Assembly: GCF_932526225.1 (NCBI RefSeq)
Contig: NC_064040.1
Coordinates: 15,867,994-15,931,993, forward strand
DNA from: Nematostella vectensis
Lineage: Eukaryota > Cnidaria > Anthozoa > Actiniaria > Edwardsiidae
DNA: 64,000 nucleotides
Direction: 5' to 3'
A program made the translations under genes and the position numbers. Below, in pieces: positions 35,801-45,623 of this stretch. The stretch's first letter is position 1. Each line of letters opens with the position of its first letter. Below the pieces are notes generated by a model. The model was not told the DNA's origin. It saw nothing but the letters and a program-made list of their open reading frames with translations, and ran no database searches.

Positions 35801-38569
35801 TGTAGGAATCATATAATGCAAGAGAATATTATCCACTCACCCAGCCTAGTAAACCAGGACGCATCTCGCAAAAGAACTTGAAGTCAAAGTTGCCAATCCT
35901 TGGATTCAGTTGGTGGCCCATGAAAAAGTCATAGATGGCATTTCCTGCAATGCAAACCAAGTAGAACAACAATTTCTATTTCAGTGCACATGTTTTACTG
36001 TACCTTTTATATAGCACACAAAATGTCTCTAAAAGACTCCTAAATGTCTGTTAGTATTTCAAAGATCAAAAGATGAATGACAAAGAAAATTACTGTGATG
36101 TCTGCTGTTTTAACAACAGGATCCAAGCATAATGAAATACATATGGCATTTTCTATGTCTTTTACCGTCACAGTACGTTGACAGTTTTCAGAATGCTTGT
36201 TTGGTTGCCTGATCCGCTGTGTACTGTATTTTTACCTTAATCATGTGAAATGAAAAAATGCTTCACAATTTACTTGAACCAGACTCACAGTGAATGAGTT
36301 CTATAGGGTCCCGCCTACCTGTGCAGTTCCCTAGACTCCTTCCTACCCGTGATGTTCCCTAACGTCATTCCTACCCGTGATGTTCCCTAAAGTCATTCCT
36401 ACCCGTGATGTTCCCTAAAGTCATTCCTACCCGTGATGTTCCCTAACGTCATTCCTACCAGTGATGTTCCCTTGAGTCCTTCCTACCCGTGCAGTTCCCT
36501 AACGTCATTCCTACCCGTGATGTTCCCTAAGGTCCTTCCTACCAGTGCAGTTCCCTAAAAGCGTTCCTACCTGTATTACCGCCAGGAGAAAGGCCACTGC
36601 CTTGTCTTTTGGCTTTGACAAAGAGAAAAACACTGATCACCACAGACCAAAGGATGGTGGCAGTTATTAGCGACAGAAAGTTGTCATACACAAACGTCAC
36701 TGGGATCTTGTTTGCCATCAAGGCAAAGAACAGAGCAATGGTTCCCAGCAAGGCAAACAGACCTAAAAAAAATCATATCAAGTTATTAAAGAATTTCTGA
36801 AAGGAAAAATGAAATCAAGAAACCCTTCATACCATTTATTCTGTAATCAAGCTGGCTTCCGTCGGCGAGCTGGGGGCCTTTGATAACCTAAAAAAAGGTT
36901 CAGTAAGTTCATTAAACTCAACATAATAACTGGAAATCGATATTTATATACTCTTCCTGGTATTATTTAGATTATAATATTAGTTGCCTATTATTAGACA
37001 GACAACTAGTACAAGGATATTGTAAGATCAATTATTGTAAAATAAAGGTTCTTCATTCCTTCAAATAGAGCATCTAGTTTTTATTGCAACTTCATAAAAA
37101 AAAGTCAAACAGAAGACCTTCTTTTGCCCCACCCTATATACCCCTCAACCAACTGCCAGGAAAACATGAGTACCTGAAGGCTAGATACTACAATAGGAGG
37201 ATAAACACCACAGTGGCACAACTTACATTTCCAAATGGAAGCATGTACAGAAGCACTTGGTACAGCATCCAGGCAGCATATACAAGATGTGCCTGTGGGT
37301 TGAAAAACTCCTTCCACTGAGGCAAACTGACACTTTGTTGCCTAAAAGAGCACTTCCCGTCCTTGCCAACGCAAAAGAAGTAAAAGGCAAAGACACACAC
37401 TGGAAGACCAAAGATGAACACAAACGCTCCAAATGGGCCTCCAAATTCATACTCCCTTCTCCCTCTTTTGCGATCCTTCTCTTTCTCTTCATCATACATG
37501 GATCCTAGTAAAGCTTCCTTCTCCTCTTTAACTAACGACTTTGTCAAAGATCTTGTTATGCGAGTTGGGGTTTCAGGCTGTGGTGCTACCTTCTTGGGAG
37601 TCCTACCCCTCCTTTCAGGCTTTGGTGAAGGCTTCTTCGGTGAAGGCGTTTTCTCTTCTGATACTTTCTCTCCTTTGGCTTTCCTTGAGCGCACTGGTGA
37701 ACGCTTTGGTGTCTCGGGTTCGTTTTTTTCTGCTGTGACATTGCTCGGACGACCAGGCGAACGCCCTTGGCGTTTCGGCGGGCTTGGCGAGCTTCTGGCG
37801 GCAGTTCGCCGACGTGCTGGAGAGCGAGATCGAGATCTTCGACGGCCGGGCGAGCGACTTCGGGCTCTGCGAGATGGCGAAGACGACTTCGAGCGTTGTT
37901 GGAAATAAGAAATGTGCTGCATAAAAAGACGATCAGTACTTTAGTAATGGCATTCGATGATACTGGACTTTCTTATTAAACTACATGCCTCTCGTTACTT
38001 AGTTATGGTGTACGTATTTCAGTAGTAAACATAACATTATCAATGAAGCAACGTGCGTTTTGAAATGTCGAAACGAACGCTGTAACCACAGATAAGATAA
38101 TATCACAATCACTTTTCTTTCAGTTTCATATTCTCGTTAGAGCAGAAAAGCAATTTACATGTCAACGCTGTCGCGTTCTGTATCTTTTTATCTTGGACAA
38201 CAAGTTTTCTGTTGGCAGAAGTTTTGATTATCATCCTTAAACGAGGAAAACAACGTGATATTCTTTTGTTGTTGTTGTTACGTCCGTAGTAGACGAGCGC
38301 AAGTTCAATGAAACAAACATTCTTTTAGCTAAAATAAGTCACGATTCATAACCTTAGGAAGTTTAACATCTACTTTACAAAAAGTAGAGATTCTTTTTTA
38401 GATAACTTACATATACGTCACTGAAAGGAACTAATGTCTCGTACTCTTCGCCTTTGAATTCAACTTCGCATTTAGCTTTGTCGACAGATTTGACAACAGC
38501 TTCATAAAACTTAGTACTCCCCGGCCATTTCGCGTAGACAGTCTCCCCAACTTCAACATGCCGAACCAT
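32877..38569 (-). CDS. LBR: Lamin B receptor / delta14-sterol reductase
   Basis: Ten exons on the - strand: 38411-38569, 37227-37916, 36833-36887, 36571-36762, 35841-35944, 35645-35764, 35273-35441, 34807-34887, 33503-33625, 32877-33037. All have GT-AG borders. The sum is 1854 nt, or 617 residues (human LBR: 615). Residues 1-53 form the Tudor domain ([20 protein letters not shown]). Residues 54-190 are a basic Arg-Ser/Pro-rich linker. A multi-pass sterol C14 reductase domain follows, with [40 protein letters not shown] and the C-terminal [23 protein letters not shown] sits in the inner nuclear membrane, binds lamin B and heterochromatin, and reduces C14 sterols. All marks of a working gene are present. 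Introns 4 and 8 carry minisatellites derived from their own splice junctions. Confidence 0.93.
33603..34289 (-). repeat. 49-bp minisatellite duplicating the LBR exon 9 acceptor
   Basis: Fourteen units counted by the core AGGAGTCAAGATGG (+ strand). The leftmost is the real start of exon 9. The other thirteen lie in intron 8. On the - strand each has the acceptor TTTTTAG followed by the first 25 or so bases of exon 9 (ATAGAGAAACCATCTTGAC). Unit lengths of about 48-50 differ mostly in the T/A run. Confidence 0.92.
36314..36571 (-). repeat. 28-bp minisatellite duplicating the LBR exon 4 donor
   Basis: About ten units with CCTACC-GTG-AGTTCCCTAA on the + strand. On the - strand each contains GGTAGGAA, matching the exon 4 donor CAG|GTAGGAACG at 36570. 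The array lies just downstream of that donor in intron 4. Confidence 0.85.
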
Positions 38570-39304
38570 CTCGAAATCTTTTTTCCTTTAGTGAAGTAAG
38601 ATCTTCAAATTACGAGACTTTCACTCACCGAGAAACAGAAAAGAAGAAACGTTTTTTTATCATATCATTGAATTACTTATCAGCGCATTTCAACCGTCAT
38701 CTTCAAAAAGAGCGGGAAAGCCGCTAATTGGTTAATTTTTTTAGAGCTGTCTTTTGATTGGCCAAGAAGAACCCAAGCCTAGTCCCCCTCCTATCACAGG
38801 GCTCCCAGTACCCTCTTTCCATATTTATTATGTGTGGTACATTTATAATACTTTCAGAAGTAACAGTGTTATTTCGAAAGACCATGACCAAAGGGGAGAA
38901 GCCGTCAATAATATCTTCAAGAGAAGAAGGTATTGTCGCTCTTATGTCTTGGTGGTCGAGTTTTGACTGCGGGTCAAGCCAAACATCGAGCTCCCCCTAA
39001 ATAGTGAAGAGAAAACTTGTCGGACGAGAGGAGTATAGGCTTCGGATTGCAAGAGATTTCATGGATAAAAATAATGGTGTTCTCCATACATGAGATTATT
39101 TGAAAAATAGTAGCTCTTTGAACCGCAAACCATTTACCCGTTCAACCACAAGGAAAAACTGTATTCAGAGCCGTAACTAGGCAATGTTTTTCGGGAAGTG
39201 CAAATTATCGAAACTGAAAAATTGAAACAAGCATACATAATTTTGTAATATTTTTTGGATAAATGGCAACCCCAAAGAAGATGGCCCCGTGTTGCATGCC
39301 CAGC
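38570..39304. other. LBR upstream region
   Basis: Holds the presumed LBR 5' UTR and promoter. No TATA box is evident and short ORFs here look random. No other gene seen. Confidence 0.4.
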
Positions 39305-39362
39305 ATCTACCCATCCATCCATAAATCCATCCATCCATCCATCCATCCATCCATCCACCCAT
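39305..39362. repeat. (CATC)n microsatellite
   Basis: A run of CATC/CCAT tetranucleotides with slight interruptions at the left end. Confidence 0.9.
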
Positions 39363-39747
39363 CTACTGACATAACTCCATTTGCCATTTTTCCTCTCACA
39401 GTTCTAATTTGGTCAAGTCATTCTGGAGTATCTCATTATCAGCCTACGAGTGTATTGTCATGTGTAGCAGAGTGTCATAAGCAAATACTCGGACAGTGGA
39501 ATGTAATGATTTAAATAATCATTTATGTATAACAAAGATGAACAGATAAACATGGCACAAGGGCTGACCCTTAAGGAACTCCTTATTTGATAGGCCCATC
39601 ATGGGGATGTTCACCGCTAATCTGGGTCCAGCGATGAGTCTTCCCGCCCCTGATTTCCTTTACCGTAAAGAAGGCACAATTGACCACTTTTACGAGAACA
39701 TGGGTCTGTAGGTGAAATAAAGAGCAAAATGAGGTGGTGGTGAGTGG

Positions 39748-40445
39748 CAGGCGCGCACCAAGGATTGGCTGATGGGGGGGGGGGGGGGGGTACGCAAATA
39801 CGTATTTCATATATAATAACGGATTGTACATACCTTTATAACTCATGTATCCTATTTACATTTGATTATTTGAAGTGATTTTTATTCAAAGCCTCATAAT
39901 TTATACTGATCATGCGTGTTGTACACTTAGCTAAGGGCGATGTAACTTAACTCAGCTTAGAGCGATGTAGATGCAATTCTTGTAAGAAAAGAAAAAGCGT
40001 GAATAAAGAGATGTATAATATTTCAATGTGATGCCATGTCTTGTCTAGCAGGCTAACGGCTTTCTGTAAATGTCCAAGTCATCCCTTCATTGTTCTAATG
40101 AACTCTAAAACGAAGCAAAGACGTTGATTACATTATTATATTATGACAGGAAAGTCGGGTGATTACACAGCTTAACCACTGTGAGTGTATTATAGTTTTT
40201 CGAAGAAAATCCACCAGACTGGTGCCAAAAATTAAGCCCAAATAGTTATACCCCCCCTAAGTGCATTAATTTTTTTGGCCCACCCTTATTGCTGACCCAA
40301 AAAATTTGACCCCCCCTTTTTCAGGTCATAGGTATCAGGTATCAGTATGGAAAAAGCATAGTATTTGAAGATTCCTTAATAAAAAAATGACCCATCACTT
40401 TTTGGTCGCGAGAGGGAGGGGAGGTGCGAGCGCACCCTGCGCCTG
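39748..40445. mobile_element. Possible DNA element carrying a calmodulin-like 3' fragment
   Basis: The left end CAGGCGCGCACC and the right end, read on the reverse strand, CAGGCGCAGGGTGC share CAGGCGC. A related left end occurs near 2273. The interior (39790-40320) is an inverted copy of 27811-28338. That copied part includes transposon-like G-rich sequence, so the element may be the source of the homology or may have captured it. Target duplication is not clear. Confidence 0.45.
40079..40104 (-). pseudogene. Inverted copy of calmodulin-like last exon
   Basis: On the - strand an acceptor (TTTTAG) is followed by 26 nt encoding EFIRTMKG and a stop, as at 28028-28053 and 31478-31503. No other exons accompany it. 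It is a third, isolated copy of the gene's 3' end, in opposite orientation. Confidence 0.8.
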
Positions 40446-40534
40446 AGTAGGAAACAAAAACAATTATGCAAGTAAAAAACAACAACAACAACAACAAAGT
40501 ACAAAAAAAATGTGAACTTTAGAAGCACACTAGC

Positions 40535-40860
40535 ATACACACATTGGCACCAGTCGGGCCAAGACGGGACGCTAGCACAGTCTATTACCCGTGCAGTTCG
40601 GCAACCATGGGCAGCTGTTTCGTCCTTATTAGGACTCGTCAGCATGGCATAGCCGGTTTGCCTCAGTTAAACTTCATCGGCAAAAAAAACTGCAGGGCGA
40701 CTTCGACTCGAACGAAGTGCTTTAAACCACAGCTTAGATCCATGTGGGATCTAGAGCTGCGACCGGGCTAGCGTGATGCCAATTGTGCGGATCACGCATG
40801 CGACCTTTGCTAGTCTTAAACTCCGTCGGATAGCCAAACTATCCTTGCGAGTATGTATAC
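40535..40860 (-). mobile_element. Penelope-like retroelement fragment (putative)
   Basis: The sequence shows a hammerhead-like core on the - strand and a type of terminal repeat that I associate with Penelope-like elements in marine animals. No reverse transcriptase is seen, so this is only an end fragment. The limits are approximate. Confidence 0.4.
40604..40649 (-). ncRNA. Hammerhead ribozyme-like motif
   Basis: On the - strand: GCCATG, then CTGACGAG, stem II GTCC/GGAC with loop TAATAA, then CGAAAC, then CATGG pairing back to GCCATG as stem I. The CUGANGA and GAAA core boxes are both present. The cleavage-site triplet does not read as the usual NUH and stem III is short and unclear, so activity is uncertain. 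Penelope-like elements are known to carry such motifs. Confidence 0.5.
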
Positions 40861-41231
40861 ATAAATGTGAACTTTAGAAAAAAAGACAGAGAAATGGCTA
40901 ACATGCGAGTACTACTGTAGTTTTTTATTTTCTAGGGAGCTCTAATTTATACATTAGTCTCGAGGGGTGTGGAGGTAGGCACACCCAGGGAATGAAAGCC
41001 TGTCATTAAGCCTTCAACAGAAATAAATGTGTCAACAGGGTCTGGGATTTAAAGAAAGCAAATCACTTTTCCATTTTATACTCACGCACAATGACGAGTC
41101 ACACGAAACATCCATTTCCATTCCTGATTCAAGCGAGTAACCAATATGTTTTCAATCAAATAGCGTCCCTTCTATTAAATGCAGTGTCATTCGATGTCAT
41201 CAATAGGATGCCAAATCGGCAAAAAAAAAAC
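40861..41231. other. Left flank of the tRNA array
   Basis: No gene recognised. The first array-type spacer (GCAGTGTCATTCGATGTCAT) begins at about 41180. Confidence 0.45.
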
Positions 41232-41304
41232 TGTTTCCGCCCAGGCTCGAACTGGGGGCATTCTGCGTGTAAAGCAGACGTGATAACCACTACACTACGG
41301 AAAC
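41232..41304 (-). tRNA. tRNA-Val (TAC)
   Basis: First locus of the array; anticodon TAC. The T stem has a small change, otherwise near consensus. Confidence 0.8.
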
Positions 41305-41387
41305 TACACGATTTTCTATCATATTAAATTCGTTTTCATTCGATGTCATCATATCGATGAAAGAACGGCAAAAAAAAAATAAAAACA

Positions 41388-41459
41388 TGTTCCGGCGAGG
41401 GTCGAACTGGGGACCTTCTGCGTGTAAAGCAAACGTAATAAAAACTACACTACAGAAAC
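41388..41459 (-). pseudogene. tRNA-Val (TAC) pseudogene
   Basis: 72 nt; D arm and acceptor stem altered (CTACAGAAAC end, ATAAAAAC in the D loop). Confidence 0.7.
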
Positions 41460-41621
41460 TTCACGATTATCTCTACTATTAAATGCGGTGTCATTTGATG
41501 TCATCATATTGTACACCATTCGCGAGAAAATAACAAAATATTTCAACCCAGGCTCCCTAATTAAATGCGGTTTCATTCGATGTCATCATATGGATGCACC
41601 AACGGCAAAAAAATAAAATAA

Positions 41622-41694
41622 TGTTTCCGCCCAGGCTCGAACTGGAGACCTTCTGCGTGTGAGGCAGACGTGATAACCACTACACTACGGAAAC
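41622..41694 (-). tRNA. tRNA-Val (CAC)
   Basis: Anticodon CAC; one T-stem change (TGGAGACC). Confidence 0.8.
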
Positions 41695-41773
41695 TTCACG
41701 ACTTTCTCTCCTATTAAATGCGGTGTCATTTGACGTCATCATATTGTACCCAATAGGCAAAAAAATAACAAAA

Positions 41774-41846
41774 TGTTTCCGCCCAGGCTAAAACTGGTAA
41801 CCTTCTGCGTGTAAAGCAGACTTGATAACCACTACACTACGGAAAC
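41774..41846 (-). pseudogene. tRNA-Val (TAC), degenerate B box
   Basis: Anticodon TAC; the T loop reads GTTTTAG rather than GTTCGAG, so the B box is probably weak. Confidence 0.55.
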
Positions 41847-41926
41847 TTTACGATTTTCTCTACTATTAAACTCGTTTTCATTATAAGTCACCATATCGAT
41901 GCACAAACGGCAAAAAAATGAAAGAA

Positions 41927-41999
41927 ATTTCCCGGCGAGGCTCGAACTGGGGGCCTTCTGCGTGTGAAGCAAACTTGATAAAAACTACACTACGGAAAC
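41927..41999 (-). pseudogene. tRNA-Val (CAC) pseudogene
   Basis: Diverged acceptor 3' strand, D arm (ATAAAAAC) and anticodon stem. Confidence 0.65.
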
Positions 42000-42080
42000 T
42001 TCACGATTAAATCTCCTATTATATGCGGTGTCATTTGATGTCATCATATTGTACCCCATACGCAAAAAAAAATAACAAAA

Positions 42081-42153
42081 TGTTCCCGCCCAGGCTCGAA
42101 CTGGGGACATTCTGCGTGTTAGGCAGACGTGATAACCACTACACTACGGAAAC
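42081..42153 (-). tRNA. tRNA-Val (AAC)
   Basis: Anticodon AAC; one G-T pair in the acceptor stem (TGTTCCC). Confidence 0.85.
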
Positions 42154-42237
42154 TTCACGATTTTCTCTCCTATTAAATGTGGTGTCATTTGATGACATCA
42201 TATTGTATCCCATCCGCAAAAAAAAAAAAAAAAAAAA

Positions 42238-42310
42238 TGTTTCCGCCCAGGCTCGAACTGGGGATCTTCTGCCTATTAGGAAGACGTGATAACCACTACA
42301 CTACGGAAAC
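42238..42310 (-). tRNA. Valine-type tRNA with AAT (Ile) anticodon
   Basis: Valine body, anticodon loop CTAATAG; anticodon AAT would read isoleucine. One anticodon-stem pair is mismatched (30-40). May be inactive. Confidence 0.65.
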
Positions 42311-42393
42311 TACACGATTTTCTATCATATTAAATTCGTTTTCATTCGATGTCATCATATCGATGAAAGAACGGCAAAAAAAAATTAAAAACA

Positions 42394-42465
42394 TGTTCCG
42401 GCGAGGGTCGAACTGGGGACCTTCTGCGTGTAAAGCAAACGTAATAAAAACTACGCTACAGAAAC
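42394..42465 (-). pseudogene. tRNA-Val (TAC) pseudogene
   Basis: Block copy of 41388; same damage plus one more change. Confidence 0.7.
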
Positions 42466-42627
42466 TTCACGATTATCTCTACTATTAAATGCGGTGTCAT
42501 TTGATGTCATCATATTGTACACCATTCGCAAGAAAATAACAAAATATTTCAACCCAGGCTCCCTAATTAAATGCGGTTTCATTCGATGTCATCATATGGA
42601 TGCACCAACGGCAAAAAAATAAAATAA

Positions 42628-42700
42628 TGTTTCCGCCCAGGCTGGAACTGGAGACCTTCTGCGTGTGAGGAAGACGTGATAACCACTACACTACGGAAAC
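42628..42700 (-). tRNA. tRNA-Val (CAC)
   Basis: Block copy of 41622; one mismatch in the anticodon stem (GAGGAAG). Confidence 0.7.
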
Positions 42701-42779
42701 TTCACGACTTTCTCTCCTATTAAATGCGGTGTCATTTGACGTCATCATATTGTACCCAATAGGCAAAAAAATAACAAAA

Positions 42780-42852
42780 TGTTTCCGCCCAGGCTAAAAC
42801 TGGTAACCTTCTGCGTGTAAAGCAGACTTGATAACCACTACACTACGGAAAC
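42780..42852 (-). pseudogene. tRNA-Val (TAC), degenerate B box
   Basis: Block copy of 41774 with the same altered T loop. Confidence 0.55.
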
Positions 42853-42932
42853 TTTACGATTTTCTCTACTATTAAACTCGTTTTCATTATAAGTCACCAT
42901 ATCGATGCACAAACGGCAAAAAAATGAAAGAA

Positions 42933-43005
42933 ATTTCCCGGCGAGGCTCGAACTGGGGGCCTTCTGCGTGTGAAGCAAACTTGATAAAAACTACACTACG
43001 GAAAC
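42933..43005 (-). pseudogene. tRNA-Val (CAC) pseudogene
   Basis: Block copy of 41927. Confidence 0.65.
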
Positions 43006-43086
43006 TTCACGATTAAATCTCCTATTATATGCGGTGTCATTTGATGTCATCATATTGTACCCCATACGCAAAAAAAAATAACAAAA

Positions 43087-43159
43087 TGTTCCCGCCCAGG
43101 CTCGAACTGGGGACATTCTGCGTGTTAGGCAGACGTGATAACCACTACACTACGGAAAC
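43087..43159 (-). tRNA. tRNA-Val (AAC)
   Basis: Block copy of 42081. Confidence 0.85.
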
Positions 43160-43240
43160 TTCACGATTTTCTCTCCTATTAAATGTGGTGTCATTTGATG
43201 ACATCATATTGTATCCCATCCGCAAAAAAAAAAAAAAAAA

Positions 43241-43305
43241 TGTTTCCGCCCAGGCTCGAACTGGGGATCTTCTGCCTATTAGGCAGACGTGATAACCACT
43301 ACACT
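43241..43305 (-). pseudogene. Truncated valine-type tRNA with AAT anticodon
   Basis: Perfect anticodon stem around CTAATAG, but the 5' acceptor strand is lost at a junction with the next unit. Confidence 0.75.
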
Positions 43306-43313
43306 GTTTCGCA

Positions 43314-43386
43314 TGTTTCCGCCCAGGCTGGAACTGGAGACCTTCTGCGTGTGAGGCAGACGTGATAACCACTACACTACGGAAAC
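43314..43386 (-). tRNA. tRNA-Val (CAC)
   Basis: Follows the truncated copy after only 8 bp; T stem as at 41622. Confidence 0.8.
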
Positions 43387-43465
43387 TTCACGACTTTCTC
43401 TCCTATTAAATGCGGTGTCATTTGACGTCATCATATTGTACCCAATAGGCAAAAAAATAACAAAA

Positions 43466-43504
43466 TGTTTCCGCCCAGGCTAAAACTGGTAACCTTCTGC
43501 GTAA
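43466..43504 (-). pseudogene. tRNA 3' half, no anticodon
   Basis: Stops in the anticodon arm and joins spacer-like sequence (43505-43620). Confidence 0.8.
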
Positions 43505-43628
43505 CCTTTTCTCTCCTATTAAATGCGGTTTCATAAGGTGTCATCATATAGATTCCTCCTCTGCAAACGATTTTCTCTCCTCTTGCATGCGGTGTCGTAT
43601 GGGTGCCAAATCAGCAAAACATAACAAA

Positions 43629-43701
43629 TGTTTCCGCCCAGGCTCGAACTAGACACATTCTGCGTGTTAGGCAGACGTGATAACCACTACACTACGGAAA
43701 C
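43629..43701 (-). tRNA. tRNA-Val (AAC)
   Basis: Changes in the T stem (TAGACACATT). Confidence 0.6.
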
Positions 43702-43784
43702 TTCACGATTTTCTCTCCTATTAAATGTGGTGTCATTTGATGACATCATATTGTACCCCATCCGCAAAAAAAAAAAAAAAAAAA

Positions 43785-43857
43785 TGTTTCCGCCCATGCT
43801 CGAACTGGAGACTTTCTGCGTGTGAGGCAGACGTGATAACCACTACACTACGGAAAC
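43785..43857 (-). tRNA. tRNA-Val (CAC)
   Basis: Small T-stem changes. Confidence 0.8.
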
Positions 43858-43937
43858 TTCACGACTTTCTCTCCTATTAAATGCGGTGTCATTTGACGTC
43901 ATCATATTGTACCCAATAGGCAAAAAAAATAACAAAA

Positions 43938-44010
43938 TGTTTCCGCCCAGGCTGGAACTGGGGACCTTCTGCGTGTAAAGCAGACTTGATAACCACTACA
44001 CTACGGAAAC
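43938..44010 (-). tRNA. tRNA-Val (TAC)
   Basis: T loop GTTCCAG; otherwise near consensus. Confidence 0.8.
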
Positions 44011-44090
44011 TTTACGGTTATCTCTCCTATTAAATGCGGTGTCATTTGATGTCATCATATTGTACCCCATCCGCAAAAAAAATAATAAAA

Positions 44091-44163
44091 TGTTTCCGCC
44101 CAGGCTCGAACTGGGGACCTTCTGCGTGTTAGGCAGACGTGATAACCACTACACTACGGAAAC
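44091..44163 (-). tRNA. tRNA-Val (AAC)
   Basis: Consensus sequence. Confidence 0.93.
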
Positions 44164-44244
44164 TTCACAATTTTCTCTTCTATTAAATTCGTTTTCATTC
44201 GATGTCATCATATCGATGCACCAACGGCAAAAAAAATTAAAAAA

Positions 44245-44316
44245 TGTCCCGGCCGGGCTCGAACTTGGGACCTTCTGCGTGTAAAGTAGACGTGATAACC
44301 ACTACACTACGGAAAC
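44245..44316 (-). tRNA. tRNA-Val (TAC), divergent
   Basis: 72 nt; acceptor and T stems diverge (GTCCCGGCCGG), extra change in the anticodon stem. Confidence 0.5.
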
Positions 44317-44352
44317 TTCACGACTTTCTCCCCTATTAATTGCGGTGTCATT

Positions 44353-44360
44353 TGACGTCA
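44353..44360. promoter_or_regulatory. CRE-like palindrome in tRNA spacer (example)
   Basis: TGACGTCA begins 37 nt upstream of the 5' end of the tRNA at 44245-44316. The same or a one-base variant (TGATGTCA) recurs at this position in nearly all spacers. Confidence 0.6.
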
Positions 44361-44388
44361 TCATATTGTACCCCATAGGCAAAAAAAA

Positions 44389-44461
44389 TGTTTCCGCCCA
44401 GGCTCGAACTGGGGACCTTCTGCGTGTTAGGCAGACGTGATAACCACTACACTACGGAAAC
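44389..44461 (-). tRNA. tRNA-Val (AAC)
   Basis: Consensus sequence; A run at 44381-44388 forms its T-run terminator on the - strand. Confidence 0.93.
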
Positions 44462-44623
44462 TTCACGATTATCTCTCCTATTAAATGTGGTGTCATTTGA
44501 TGTCATCATATTGTACCCCTTCCGCAAAAAAATAACAAAATATTTCCTCCCAAGCTCCCTAATTAAATTCGGTTTTATTCGATGTCATTATATGGATGCA
44601 CCAACGGCAAAAAATTAAAATAA

Positions 44624-44696
44624 TGTTTCCTCCCAGACTCGAACAGGGGACCTTCTGCGTGTGAGGCAGACGTGATAACCACTACACTACGGAAAC
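44624..44696 (-). tRNA. tRNA-Val (CAC)
   Basis: T arm TCGAACAGGG variant and TCCTCCC acceptor change. Confidence 0.75.
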
Positions 44697-44856
44697 TTCA
44701 CGATTATCTCTCCTATTAAATGCAATGTCATTTGATGTCATCATATTGTACCCCATCCACGAAAAAAAAAAAAAATGTTTTAAATTATGTTTAAATTAAA
44801 TGCGGTTACATTCGATGTCATCATATGGATGCACCAACGGCAAAAAATTAAATTAA

Positions 44857-44929
44857 TGCTTCCGCCAAGGCTCGAACTGGGGACCTTCTACGTGTGAGGC
44901 AGACGTGATAACCACTACACTACGGAAAC
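44857..44929 (-). tRNA. tRNA-Val (CAC)
   Basis: One acceptor G-T pair; TACGTG in the anticodon stem. Confidence 0.75.
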
Positions 44930-45089
44930 TTCACGATTATCTCTCCTATTAAATGCGGTGTCATTTGATGTCATCATATTGTACCCCATCCGCGAAAAAA
45001 AAACAAAATGTTTTAAATTATGTTTAAATTAAATGCGGTTACATTAGATGTCATCATATGGATGCACCAACGGCAAAAAATTAAAATAA

Positions 45090-45162
45090 TGCTTCCGCCC
45101 AGGCTCGAACTGGGGACCTTCTAAGTGTGAGGCAGACGTGATAACCACTACACTACGGAAAC
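45090..45162 (-). tRNA. tRNA-Val (CAC)
   Basis: Anticodon stem mismatches (CTAAGTGTGAGG). Confidence 0.65.
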
Positions 45163-45324
45163 TTCACGATTATCTCCCCTATTAAATGCGGTGTCATTTG
45201 ACGTCATCATATTGTATCCCATCCGCAAAAAAATATATATATATTTCCGCCCAGGCTCAATAATTAAATGCGGTTACATTCGATGTCATCATATGGATGC
45301 ACCAACGGCAAAAAATTAAAATAA

Positions 45325-45397
45325 TGTTTCCGCCCAGGCTTGAACTGGGGACCTTCTGCGTTTGAGGCAGACGTGATAACCACTACACTACGGAAAC
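45325..45397 (-). tRNA. Valine-type tRNA with CAA (Leu) anticodon
   Basis: All arms intact, but the anticodon reads CAA in place of CAC. The sister copy at 46559 keeps CAC. Confidence 0.8.
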
Positions 45398-45478
45398 TTC
45401 ACAATTTTCTCTTCTATTAAATTCGTTTTCATTCGATGTCATCATATCGATGCACCAACGGCAAAAAAAATTAAAAAA

Positions 45479-45550
45479 TGTCACGGCCGGGCTCGAACTT
45501 GGGACCTTCTGCGTGTAAAGTAGACGTGATAACCACTACACTACGGAAAC
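45479..45550 (-). tRNA. tRNA-Val (TAC), divergent
   Basis: 72 nt; relative of 44245, with acceptor changes (GTCACGGCC). Confidence 0.45.
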
Positions 45551-45623
45551 TTCACGACTTTCTCCCCTATTAATTGCGGTGTCATTTGACGTCATCATAT
45601 TGTACCCCATAGGCAAAAAAAAA

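Larger units (their letters stand above)
41305..43305 (-). repeat. Higher-order repeat: two copies of a 1006-bp block
   Basis: tRNA loci at 41388, 41622, 41774, 41927 and 42081 recur at +1006 (42394, 42628, 42780, 42933, 43087). The blocks are nearly identical. The second ends abruptly inside the tRNA at 43241. Confidence 0.88.

Noticed and set aside
37414-37979. + strand Arg/Gly-rich ORFs opposite LBR exon 2
   Set aside because: Antisense of the Arg-Ser-rich LBR linker; composition explains the open frame.
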